Assembly (NCBI GenBank): GCA_021234155.1
Contig: JAJEKV010000052.1
Span: forward strand, 7,241,358-7,305,357
Length of the DNA: 64,000 nt
Source of the DNA: Isoetes taiwanensis
Lineage: Eukaryota; Streptophyta; Lycopodiopsida; Isoetales; Isoetaceae
Direction of reading: 5' to 3'
The number at the start of each line of letters is the position of its first letter. Within the stretch, counting starts at the first letter, position 1. Shown here piece after piece: positions 32,449-42,254 of this stretch. The notes beneath the pieces are model-generated. The model was not told the origin of the DNA. It did not search any database and saw only the letters and a program-made list of their open reading frames with translations. Made by a program: the position numbers and the translations under genes.

Positions 32449-33926
32449 ACATTTGTTGGTGCACTTGCCGCGAGAAATATTGCTTGTGGGTCCGAACCCT
32501 TCAAGATGGATGTTCTTTTTAGAGAGATATATGAAGGTGCTAAAAGGCTTTGTGCGCCAGATGGCAAGGCCTGAGGGATGTATGGCAGAAGGGCATCTTA
32601 TTGAAGAGACATTATTCTTTTTAACAGACGCCACTACATCAATAGATCCAAATGCACCAAAAATTTGGAGGAAAGAGATCCCTGATTGGTTAGAAGGTGA
32701 AGTCTTACAAGGTCTAGGTAAACAACGGAGATTAAGCGATGAAATATTTGAAGGCATCAATAAATTCATTGTGAATAATACAGATAGCCTTAGAAGGTGG
32801 GTGGAATTGTATAAAATTGAGAAGGCACAAAGAGATAGTGATCGAAAAGCATATGCTGCAAGGAACCGTCGAGGACATCAAGGAGAGCTATACAATACCC
32901 TCGAGAACTAATGCCTCTACCTGATTCTCCACCCCATTGGTGGTTATAAAAAAAACTCAGAGAAGCTGAAGAAAATGGAGAGAAAATTCAAGAAGATGAA
33001 CTCAACATTGCATTTGGTTCTGAAAAATCAGTAAGTTCCTATTTTTTGTTGCCAATATGTATTTTGCATTTGTCATAAGCATCTCACGTCACTTATATTT
33101 AACCAATGTGTAGGCCAAGTTCCATAATTCAATGTGGGCATATGGTGCGCACTTTAGAATCGATGACATTGACAAAGCTCGCGTTACTTTTGACTCTGGA
33201 ATCGTTGCCTCATTCAATCAAAGGAGTCAAGAAAGCATTCGAGATAATAACCCTATTGATGGAGAACTTGAATATGTTGGGGTTATTACTGATATTATTG
33301 ATGTGGACTTTCGATCATTTCGGCAGACTATACTGAAGGCCAAGTGGTTCAAACCTTTATATCGTGGATGAAATCACACAGTGAGAGCACATCCTTCTGG
33401 ATTTTTTGAAGTTGACTCCACCCACATCTTAGTGGACAGAAGCGAGCCATATGTATATCCACATCAAGTTCGACAAGTTTTCTTTCATGTCAACCCTCAA
33501 AACAATGCATGGTGGATTGTAATTCCCACGGAACCAACGTCTCGTCGACATATTTGCAATACAACCCTTGAAGAACAAGTGCAAGAGGATCAAGGAGAAG
33601 AGGTAGAGCATGAGCAAGTAATTCAATTTATTGAACCAAGAGATATAGAAGAATACGAAGCTCAAGAGAGAACAAGCAATCAAGGAGTGAGATCATTGAT
33701 GCATTTCGATGAAGATTATATTGAAGAGGAGGTTGAAGGAGAAACAAACAATCAAGGAGTGAGATCACCGATGCATTCCGACGAGGATTATATTGAAGAG
33801 GAGGAAGATATTGAGCTCCATACTCCAAATATGCGACGAAGGCTACTCCTACAACTGGACGATGACGAATGGGAGGACATTGAACATGATTTTGCGGACG
33901 AGAGTTTGATGTCTGGTGATCAATAA
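32449..33926 (+). pseudogene. CACTA-B transposase C-terminal half (DUF4218 + DUF4216)
   Basis: From 32,449 the frame reads VHLLVHLPRE, then RWMFFLERYMKVLKGFV and ARPEGCMAEGHLIEE, which is the DUF4218 core of plant CACTA transposases. After a frameshift near 32,900 it continues to a GTAAGT donor at about 33,030 and a TGTAG acceptor at 33,114. The next exon has MWAYGAHFRI, then YVGVITDIIDVDF and KAKWFKPL (DUF4216). One TGA (33,369-33,371) separates this from SEPYVYPHQVRQVFFHVN and WWIVIPTEP. The C-terminus is very acidic and contains a duplicated 25-residue unit. The N-terminal transposase catalytic part is missing. Confidence 0.8.
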
Positions 33927-34639
33927 AAACAACATTTTATCTTATATTGAGTTCAAATGTGATTAAAGAATACTAATGTACCCCCATATATAATGCTTTT
34001 GGTTTTCATTAAGATATTGCATGCTTTCTTTCTTTCTTTTAAATTTCGTGCCAATTGCCTTAAGATCTTGAAATTGCTAGATTATTGAATATTTGTGAGG
34101 TAACAATAAATTGCCAAATTACAAGAGTTTTAAACTTACTACCTTAAAATTCGGCTATGATGTGTTTTTGGTATTTAGACATTGACTGGAGTATATCTAG
34201 TCACTTTGAAACATATAAAGATTTTAGGAATATCAAATATTAAACTACTAGTTAGCCAATATTTGCAATGACATAGCATGCTCATAACAAATTCAATGTC
34301 TCTGGAGATGCCACATCTCCGTTGAGGAACACTATAGCGAGACTATAAAAGTGTCAAATTACAGTATGCATATAGTATTGTGCAGCTTTAAGTCTACTTG
34401 TTAGATTCTTAAACGTCCCATAAACATATAAATATCGGGTGCGCGTGAGCTCAAGCCTACAATATATTAGCTAGGGATAGAACTTGATCAAGCTTGGTCA
34501 AATAATACATTATTAGATAGATTGAGGAGATAGCTTTGCAAAACATCAAATTCCATCTAAAATAGACTCTTGAATGAAATGTTATTACTAAATTTGTAAT
34601 AATGCCTGGAAAAATATTCATTGCCCTTAATGTTTGACC

Positions 34640-35009
34640 TTAATTTAGACGTGTTTCCTGACGTAATAACTGACGTAATTTCTGACGATAAAAATGATGC
34701 ATTTTCTGACGCTAAACTTGACGCAAAATCTATCTGTCGCATACTCTGACGATTAATGTGACGAACTTCTTGACGATTAATTCTGACGCTTATTGTGACG
34801 AAATATCTGACGCAGCTGCGTCAGAAAAAGCGTCAGGCAACTAAAATGCAAATCTGATGCTTATTGTGACGAAATATTTGACGCACCTGCGTCAGAAAAA
34901 GCGTCAGGAAACTAAGCGTCAGAATTTCCGTCAGCATTTACGTCAGACCAAAATATCTCTAGACAGTCTGACGCTTTTTCTGACAAAAAACCCTCATTCT
35001 CTTGTAGTG
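34640..35009 (+). repeat. CACTA-B right subterminal array of TGACG motifs
   Basis: About 21 TGACG or CGTCA motifs lie in 370 bp, direct on the left and mostly inverted on the right. An 18-bp perfect palindrome CTGACGCAGCTGCGTCAG lies at 34,807-34,824. Such arrays are the TNPA-type binding regions of CACTA elements. The motif differs from the TTGTCA of CACTA-A, so the two elements belong to different families. Confidence 0.85.
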
Positions 35010-35012
35010 AGG

Positions 35013-36013
35013 AGTAGGAAAATTCTCCAGTCCTGAGGATTATTGGGAAAGAGGATGTCAACCAGAGGAGTTGAGGACAAGTTGGGGATTTGGAATTCCT
35101 CACCAGCCAGCTCAAGGACCCACTCAGCCCACAAGCAATTCCTGAACAAGTGGTTCTCGTCTTCAGCTTCCTGTAAACATCTCTCACATAAATTAGAAGC
35201 AGCCATGTTCAATCTGAATCTTTTAGAGTTGGTAGCTAAAGCCTTATGCCAAAGTTGCCACATAAAGGCCTTGATCTTAGGATTTATGGGGGAGTTCCAC
35301 ATAAATTTTAAATTTGCAATGCACCTCTCCTCAGTGATATCCCATTTGGTATGGAGAGAAATGGTGTAGCTTCTTGTCAGGAATCTGTAAGCACTTTTAA
35401 CCTTGTATCCTGAGTTACCAAAAACATGCCATTGGGTCTCTTGGTTGTGCCAATCTCCTTCACTAAGACAACTCTTTATGGCATGGTAGAGTCTTTCATG
35501 ATCTTCACCCAGGTCTGCAAGATCTGAGTTCTGAAATTCTATAAAGCCCACATCATTAAAAAGATGAGAAATGTGAGTAATACCTCTATCTGACCATTTC
35601 CTGCACTGAATAGGAAAATGCATAGCCAAGCAAATATCAGGGTTATCAAGAATTAAAGAGGGGTTCCAAAATATTGTTTGATCCCTAGATAGACCCTCCT
35701 TCTAAGAGTACATCCTACTGACTGCTTTCCAGGCTCTGATCCATTTTTTAAGAATTCCAGGAGTATTATTAGGAACCTTGAACTCAAAGAATAAACTGTC
35801 AGGGAGGTGCATGTTAACATTTCTCCAACCAAAGGGTTTGCATTTAGCAAGGTAGTGGTTGATGAGATGAGACACGGTGTGGTTAATTTCATCATGGCCA
35901 GCCCTATAAATATATTTGGCTGCCAGGGCCAGCCCTTGTTTCTCAATATCCAGAACTCCAAGTCCACCATGTTTCCTTTTTTTCATACATTCTTTCATGG
36001 AGACTGGGATCAA
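35013..36013 (-). pseudogene. LINE ORF2: RT thumb and zf-RVT region
   Basis: Segments at 35,702-36,013 (KKRKHGGLGVLDIEKQGLAL and following) and 34,994-35,629 (with KFMWNSPINPKIKAFMWQLW, CERCLQEAEDENHLFRNC) match the region after the RT and the Cys/His zf-RVT domain of plant L1 elements. A frameshift lies between them near 35,640-35,700. The frame is cut by CACTA-B after NPQDWRIFLLL. Confidence 0.8.
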
Positions 36014-36177
36014 GGTTCTATTACTGCCCCCACTTGCAATAAACCTCCCTAAAATACCTTGGAGCTTGGAGATGACCTTTTTAGGAGCTAAAAGGATAGA
36101 AGACTGCTAAACATGAGAGGAAGAAATGACAGAGTTGGCTAAGATGGCTCTTCCATTCTTGGACAGATATTTACTAT

Positions 36178-37688
36178 TTAGGAGATCAGCCTTTCTTGAA
36201 ACTTCTCAATAATGTCACTCCAAAGATCACTAGCATTAGTCCTTAAAGCAAAAGGAATACCCAGAATTTTGGATTTAGTTATTGGAGAGAGATACTCACA
36301 GCCAAGGGTTTGAGTAGTTTGCTGCCCCTTTACCTGATTTCTTGCAATGAGCTTGGACTTGAGAGGGTTGATCTTACATCCCGAGCAGCTGCCAAAATCT
36401 TGGAGAACAATTTGGGTATTTGTAATGGAGTTCTCTTCCATGGTAACAAAAAGAAAGGTGTCATCTGCAAAGTGAGCATTAAGGAAGAAACAGGCATCTT
36501 GATTATCAGGGAGCTTAAGTCCCACAATTCTCTTCTCCTGGTCAGCCCTTTTGAAAGCACAACTCAAGGCTTCCATTATTATAAGAAAAAGAAAGGGGGC
36601 AAGAGGACAACCTTGTTTGACACCTCTCTTTATCTCAAAGAAAGGGCTGCATTCCCCATTATCAGGACAGAAGATCTGGAGTTGTGGAGGATGGCTTGAA
36701 AAATATTGATCACTTCTTGGGAGAACCCCAACTTTTGGCAACATTTGAAGAGAAAGCTCCAGCTGACCGTGTCGAAAGCCTTGGTGATATCAAGCTTGAG
36801 CAGGGCTATATCCTGTTTAGTTTCTTTAGCCCAATGCATACCTATGATAGCAATGGCTACATTATCCAAAATAGATCTATCTTTTAGGTAAGCACTCTGG
36901 GTGTTGGAGATGGTGAGATCAAGAATAGGTTTCAGTCTAGATGCCATGGTAGCTGAGATGATTTTGTATATGACATTGGTGAGGGATATAGGTCTGAAAT
37001 CAGAGAAGGTCTCAGGCTCATCAATTTTGAGAATCAAGGAAATGAAACTGGTATTAATTCTGCAATCTAGAGTCCTGAGAAGTAAAAACTCATTGCACAC
37101 ATTAGTAACATCATTTCCAATAATATCCCAAGTTTTTTTAAAGAATTCAGCTGGGAGGCCATCAGGACCTGGAGTCTTACCATTTTCCATACCTGATACG
37201 TTTGCCCACAATTCATCGATGGTAAAAGGAGCCTTCATGTTGTCATTCTGCTCTACTTGGATAGACCTTTGAATCTGAATAAAGTTATCAATATCCTCTT
37301 CCATGGCATTAGGAGAGGTTCCCATGATCCTAAGGAAGTGATCTGTAGTAGCCTGTTTTAGGTCTCTGTCCTCAGAGATGGGGTTACCATTAACCTTTAC
37401 ATTATAGATCTGGTTTCTCTTAGTTCTCCCTTTAGCTTTGATGAAGAAATATTTGGAGTTACTTCTCTCATCATCCTTAAGTTCCCTGACTTTAAGCTGC
37501 CAGCCCTTTGCAATTTTGAGTTCCTCTCTTTCAATCTGAATTTTGATGTTCTCTTGCTGATCCAGAGGAGTGTGCTGGAGCTGAGTTCTCAGGTCCACCA
37601 GGTGCTGCTTTTCTTGAATGTAAATTTGTTTACCCCAGACCTTGAGCCAACTTTTTATGTTTTTGGCAGTTTTCACCCACCAATCCAT
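36178..37688 (-). pseudogene. LINE ORF2: reverse transcriptase domain
   Basis: The minus-strand frames 36,630-37,688 and 36,178-36,744 contain the RT blocks in order: NGKTPGPDGLPAEFFKKTWD, RPISLTNVIYKIISATMASR, LLKLDITKAFDTVSWSFLF and, after a frameshift near 36,690, IKRGVKQGCPLAPFLFLI and AHFADDTFLF. The catalytic Asp residues (LDITKAFD and FADD) are present. A frameshift between them means no single polypeptide is made. Confidence 0.9.
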
Positions 37689-37981
37689 CCATCCAAACTG
37701 ATTTCTAGGCCTAGGGATCCTCCTGTAAACTTGTTCAAACTCATGTAGAAAAGTAGGCTGACAAGAAGAGTGACATTTAACTTGAAGTAGGAGTTTCTTT
37801 TGGCATTTAAGATGTCACCTCTTATTTCCAACAACTGGGGAAAGTGATCAGAGATTGTATAGCCATTTAAATTGGAAACTCTGTCACATTGGTTCCAAAG
37901 ATTCTCACTGACATAGAAGCGGTCATGAAGGCAGTGGATAGGGTCATCAATTCTCTGATTGAACCAACTATAAGTGTTAGG

Positions 37982-38539
37982 CTAGGTTCTAACCAGTTTA
38001 AGATTATGCATGGAGGTTAGGTGCCCCCAGGAATTCAGCTCTTGGTTGAGGAGAGGTCTGAAATTAGTACTCCTCATAAAATCATGAGTGACCATGTTAA
38101 AGTCACCAGCAACTAGGCAATTATTATAAGGAATATTAGCTAGGCTATTTCTAATTGTATTCCACATAGGACTTCTCTCACCAGGCTGGTTGTGAGCATA
38201 AACATTTACAAAAGCAAACCTTTTGGTTCCGAGATCTCCATGGAGAATTTGCCATCTCCCACAGTTGCCATGCATCATCTGAATGTTGGAGATGTTTAAA
38301 CTGTTTTTTCAAGCAATAGAAATACCTGCAGAACTGTTATTTGCTCTAATAGCCCAAAGTTTAAAACTAGGGGGAAGACTGTTAGCAATAAGGCTCTCAA
38401 AATCATCATCATGAAGCTTATGTTGGAAAAAAAATATATCAGCATTAATGGAAGAAATACAAACCTTTAGCCTATCACGTTTGACATTTGAATTGATACC
38501 TTGGAGATTCCAAGATATACATCTGAAGTTAATATCCAT
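37982..38539 (-). pseudogene. LINE ORF2: APE-type endonuclease domain
   Basis: It starts at the ATG of MDINFRCISWNLQGIN. The following block reads DIFFFQHKLHDD, where the family has Q-E-H/T. Here the Glu appears lost, which would remove a metal-binding residue. After a stop near 38,308 it continues through CGRWQILHG, VNVYAHNQPGERS and CLVAGDFNMVTHD (the GDFN motif). A further piece with TYSWFNQR and ISDHFP lies at about 37,840-37,980. Several stops are present. Confidence 0.85.
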
Positions 38540-38901
38540 AAAAATCAGTTTTTTTTTTTTTATCCTTGAACTTCTCTTGAGACTTCAAAGGTTTGTTTTT
38601 TATTCCTCTTCTTTCTATTGGAGGTGACCAATTTCCAAGATCCTTTTTCTTCTTCTTTGTCTAATCTCTTTCAATTACCTGCTCTAAGAAATGTTGCTCG
38701 GAATGGTCACTCTCATAGACATAATGGATTTCTTCCAAGGCTTCTCCAGGCATTGCTAAGGCTTTATCTCCCTTGATCTCTTCAATTTCTTCAATAATCA
38801 CACTATTTGCCTTGATCTCTTCAATTTCTTCAATAATCACACTATTAGCACTGCAGATCATAAGGGGGATGATGCTGATGGTATCCTCATCCTTTTGTTT
38901 G

Positions 38902-39690
38902 CTAGTTTCCCCTTTTTCCCAAGATTTTCCTCTCCCCCTTCCTTACTGCTGTTAGGCTTTTTCTGACCCAAACTTTTTTGGGCTGGGGAGGGTACATAGG
39001 GGCCTTCCCTTTATTAGGAGGGACTTTATCCTCCTTATATTCCTTGATGACAGGAATTTTAGAATACTTGATAGCAATATCAAGAAAGATGTCTTCATCA
39101 ATTCTGGTACCAATGAACTTCTCCCAATTAGAGTCTATTTCTTTCAGAATGCAAATAGAGGGGAAGTCGGTTTGAGGGATAGAGATATCAATAACTTCCC
39201 CCAGGCAGCCCCCTATGGATTTAAGGTGATTATGAGTCCAGAACATGGGGGGAAGGTTTGGGCAGGAGACCCAGGTAGTGGTAGCTACACCAGAAAAATT
39301 GCCCGGGATATAGAGAGGGTTCCAATCCATAATGTAAACCGGGCAGTTAGCTATGGAGGAAATTTTTCTTGTAAGCATAGCCTTTCTGTGATTACTATCC
39401 CTGCATAAGATTTGATAGGTTTTAGAGTCCATTCTTAGGATAGAAAGGATGGGGATATTAATGGCTCTGTTAAACCAATTCTTAACCTCACTGATATTAG
39501 GACATTTATCAGGAAAGTGAACCATTATTCCATCAGCAGAATATTTTACTTTAGCTTCTTTGTCCTTTATGGCAAAAAGATCAACTTGAGACCCCTTAGT
39601 GTTAGTGTCATTTTCCTCTCCCCAATCAGAATTTAAAAGAACATTTTTGAATGAAGGGGACGTACCATTTATTTTGTCATACTTGCCCAT
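38902..39690 (-). pseudogene. LINE ORF1 with DUF4283-like domain
   Basis: A 262-codon open frame. Residues about 50-190 contain DGIMVHFPDKCPNISEVKNW, then IDWNP-like YIMDWNPLYIPGNFSG, WVSCPNLPPMFWTHNHLKSI and GCLGEVIDI, which follows the DUF4283 order of plant LINE and gag-like RNA-binding proteins (W.PN.P...W..L..IG..LG). The C-terminus is Lys/Pro-rich. It overlaps the upstream frame (39,677-40,192) by 14 nt. The frame itself is intact, so it is one of the better preserved parts of this LINE. Confidence 0.75.
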
Positions 39691-40917
39691 AGTAGGTACT
39701 AGGTATCTTGGACTGAAGCTTGGAATCTGAGATCTTAGTTGACTGTTTGTCCAGGTTGAGACTGACTACTTTTGTACAGTTGGGACATGGACATTCTCCT
39801 GCTTCTCGGGGGTTGAAGTACCCATTGCTGTCACTGATCAGGCAAGTCTTGGTTGGTTCAAGCTTGTGCATAACTGTGTCATGGTCCACTTCCACATTCT
39901 TTAGTTCCTCTGCAGCGGTCAAGGACAAATCTTCTTTGAATTTTTCCTTGAATTCGACTATCATGTGGTCGTCTGCACTTTCCCAGACTCGGACCAGTCG
40001 GAAAGAAGCTTTGGATTTCCATTCCATGAGTTCAAGGTCTTCTGCCAGGTTCTTGGTCGTCTGGAGAAGTTCAGTCATGGATCTTTTAAAGACTTGGTTC
40101 TTGAGGCTACAGCAATCTTCTTTGCAATGCCCGGATTTGACCCGAATCATTTGATAGAGCATTAAGTCGAGGTTTTGGAGTCTATTGATCATATTCCAGA
40201 CCAGATCCCTGTCATTGGCCTTCCCCTCCGCATATTGTCTCTCCAGCCTGGTAATTTCTTGTTGACAAGCAAGAATCTGACCTTCCTTCTTGATTGCATT
40301 TTGCTGATCTCAAATAATATCAAATGTCACTGTGAGGTCCCTCATCTTTTTCCATGCCAGATCATTTTTCTCTTCGAGTTTCAGGATGAGTTTCCAATCT
40401 CTACTCTCCTGGGTTAGAGATTCATTGTCATCCAGTTCATAGGCTGATCTGGTGCCAGAGGTTTTTCCCTTGTATGCTAGCTGTTTAGATCTCATTTTGG
40501 AGGAGCAGGATGTTAATTCCTGGTCCCAAAGACGACGAGAAACAATTCCGAAAATATGACAACAGAGCCTAAGAACAAGGGGATCTGCTTCAAGGACCAG
40601 AATTCTATCTGTGAAGTTGTGATTCCTAAGAACTGTCTCAAGACACCCGGAAGAGTTGATATTCTGAACCAGATTTCTTCCTTCTGCCGAGAAAGAGAGG
40701 ATGCACAGGAATCTCTATCACAATCTTCGCGAAAATTAAAAAAACCTAAGGTAAGTCTATCACTAGCTGCTGTAGAAATCCAGATTTTGATGATTAGCCT
40801 GGCTTGGGGTGCTAGGTTTGCTGCAGGGACTAGGTTCTGGAGAATAGCAGAGGTAAGGACCTCTGCCTCATCCATCGAATCCGTCCCGTTCCCCGAGGCG
40901 CCAGCAGGTTCGCCCAC
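39677..40917 (-). pseudogene. LINE 5' coding frames (coiled-coil, Cys-rich)
   Basis: Three successive minus-strand frames (40,513-40,917, 40,310-40,495 and 39,677-40,192) precede ORF1. The last is rich in Glu/Lys heptads and ends with a CPCPNCTK cluster. Together they may be the N-terminal part of ORF1, broken by frameshifts, or an additional upstream ORF. I do not recognise a domain beyond probable coiled coil. Confidence 0.45.
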
Positions 40918-41302
40918 GGCAGCGCCAAGTCACCATGCTCTCCCTGCACTACTCCAACACTGTCAAAATATCATCTCTGCTTCACAATCTCCATAAGCAA
41001 CTCTGAGAGAACTGCATGCACAGCATGCTGTGAGAACCATTTGCTAAGTCAGCATCAACAAAACCCTTTGTAGTAGATGCTATAGCCTTATAGATTGTCC
41101 CTTGATCTTTTTGAGTCCAATGGAGAACATCAATTTCGTGTCCCAACATAATCCTTTGGAAAATGGATCTACTTAAAAGTCTATAATGGACCTGGCCACT
41201 TGATGGAAAAGTATATGTAATTATGGATACATGTACACATGCTTGGCATGCATGCGTGCATGTGTGCATGCGTGGAGAGTACAAAAGCAGGAATCTTGCC
41301 TG
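40918..41302 (-). other. LINE 5' UTR or extra 5' sequence
   Basis: A minus-strand frame at 40,982-41,314 covers most of this stretch. Around 41,238-41,278 CATGCATGCGTGCATG words recur. It lies inside the LINE target duplication, so it either belongs to the LINE 5' UTR or was carried along at its 5' end. Confidence 0.4.
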
Positions 41303-41422
41303 ATTTATTGTCATTTGGATTTCACTATTTTTGTCATTTTTATTGTCACTTTTACATCAGTTTTTGGACATAATATTTTAGTGACAAAAAAAGTGACAAT
41401 AAATCACTGTTCTCTTGTAGTA
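41303..41422 (+). repeat. CACTA-A right terminus
   Basis: The array ends TTTTTGTCATTTTTATTGTC, then AGTGACAAAAAAAGTGACA and finally CTCTTGTAGTA at 41,412-41,422. Its reverse complement aligns with the rejoined left TIR. Confidence 0.85.
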
Positions 41423-41499
41423 TAAGTTTCCTACTGAAACAGAATTTTTCTACAAATGGGCAGGTCACAGTTGTGGCAAAGGGAATCAAATGTCAGTCA

Positions 41500-42241
41500 C
41501 TTCATGTGGGCTGGGTATGGGTCCGACACTTCCTGGGTCAATGGTGTCGCCCTGACTCTCAAGAGTTGCAAGTGTCAACTTGTCTCTTGTTTTGGGGAGT
41601 TCAGTCGGGTATGGACGTGTGTCGCCACGATCCTCTAGCTGCCCATGGAGCCACTGCACTCCGGGAGGGGGAGATGCAACCCTTCCTACCTCATCGGACT
41701 GGGGAGATGCAACCCGGAGTACTCGTTGGGTGATACCATAGGATTACGTCTCCGGCAGGTTACAGTCACGTCAGAGCCTGATTTAGCCTATCTGCAAAGT
41801 ATGCACAGGAGGGGCGGATGGAGTGGTCAACCCTAGCCATTGTCTATTGCCAGCCCAAGTCATTGCCATAACTCGGTCTGTTCTATCTGGAGGCCCCCAG
41901 CCGTCAGTCGACTCCCCCTTGAGTCTGAGCCCTGGGTAGGAGCCTCTATTTGATGTATTTGATGCATTCATTGTATTGTTGTATTTGATGACTATGGATT
42001 ATCACTACCCTTCGAGGTAGTTTGTTGTTATTGTTGCTAGTGCTTATGTTGTATATTTTGCTTCTGCTGACATAGGGACCCCATAGAGGACGGGACGGAA
42101 TGACACCACTGTGTCCTCTACTCGATCGTCTGGACCCCAGACGCGAGTTAGACAAAGGGCCCATACGACGGGTGCCGTTGGATGGGGAAGGTCCTTCGAT
42201 GTATACGGCGGGCTACCGTATATAGCGCAAGGAGCGTCACA
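41500..42241 (+). repeat. 5'-truncated LTR related to the 1.8-3.3 kb LTR
   Basis: It matches the minus strand of about 1,797-2,520 through several long blocks, for example GGTATGGGTCCGAC, GGGGAGATGCAACCCGGAGT and TGCACAGG.GGGGCGGATGGA. It ends at CAC just before an intact PBS, which identifies it as an LTR. The upstream portion seen in the other copy is missing, and the left border lies somewhere between 41,426 and 41,500. Confidence 0.7.
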
Positions 42242-42242
42242 A

Positions 42243-42254
42243 TGGTATCAGAGC
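42243..42254 (+). other. Primer-binding site (tRNA-iMet)
   Basis: A perfect TGGTATCAGAGC directly follows the LTR. Confidence 0.85.

Larger units (their letters stand above)
32448..35009 (+). mobile_element. CACTA-B: CACTA fragment with right end, lacking the left end
   Basis: The right terminus is a clean CTCTTGTAGTG (34,999-35,009) preceded by a subterminal array. It is followed by AGG (35,010-35,012), and AGG also precedes the left border (32,445-32,447). The left border opens in the middle of the transposase DUF4218 region and has no CACTA terminus. Either the 5' part was deleted or the matching AGG is coincidental. The element interrupts ORF2 of the LINE and so is younger than it. Confidence 0.75.
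31162..41302 (-). mobile_element. Full-length L1-type LINE, 10.1 kb with nested CACTA-B
   Basis: The 16-bp direct repeat ATTTATTGTCATTTGG borders it (31,146-31,161 and 41,303-41,318). The left end is a T-run (poly-A on the minus strand). On the minus strand the order from 41.3 to 31.2 kb is 5' region, ORF1-like frames, endonuclease, reverse transcriptase, zf-RVT region, C-terminal IWKARN block and 3' UTR. Without CACTA-B it is about 7.6 kb. Part of the 16-bp repeat is a CACTA-A subterminal word, so chance matching is not excluded, but the poly-A border supports it. It carries several stops and frameshifts. Confidence 0.85.
16096..41422 (+). mobile_element. CACTA-A: En/Spm-type DNA transposon with nested insertions
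   Basis: The left end CACTACAAGAG (16,096-16,106) is interrupted by element X and resumes at 20,900. When rejoined, about 40 bp match the reverse complement of the right end (to 41,422) with few mismatches, including the TTTATTGTCA and TTTTTTTGTCACT blocks. The 3-bp direct repeat TAA flanks both sides (16,093-16,095 and 41,423-41,425), which is the CACTA target-site length. Both ends hold dense TTGTCA/TGTCAC subterminal motifs. The last base is A (GTAGTA) rather than the expected G. Removing the guest elements leaves a core of about 6.9 kb that holds a KLCR fragment and a SET-like/DUF4216 pseudogene. The element is surely immobile now. Confidence 0.85.

Noticed and set aside
40982-41314. Possible copia RNase H remnant (GFVDADLANGS)
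   Set aside because: Only a short resemblance to the copia DAD motif. The surrounding residues do not fit, and the stretch lies inside the LINE target duplication.
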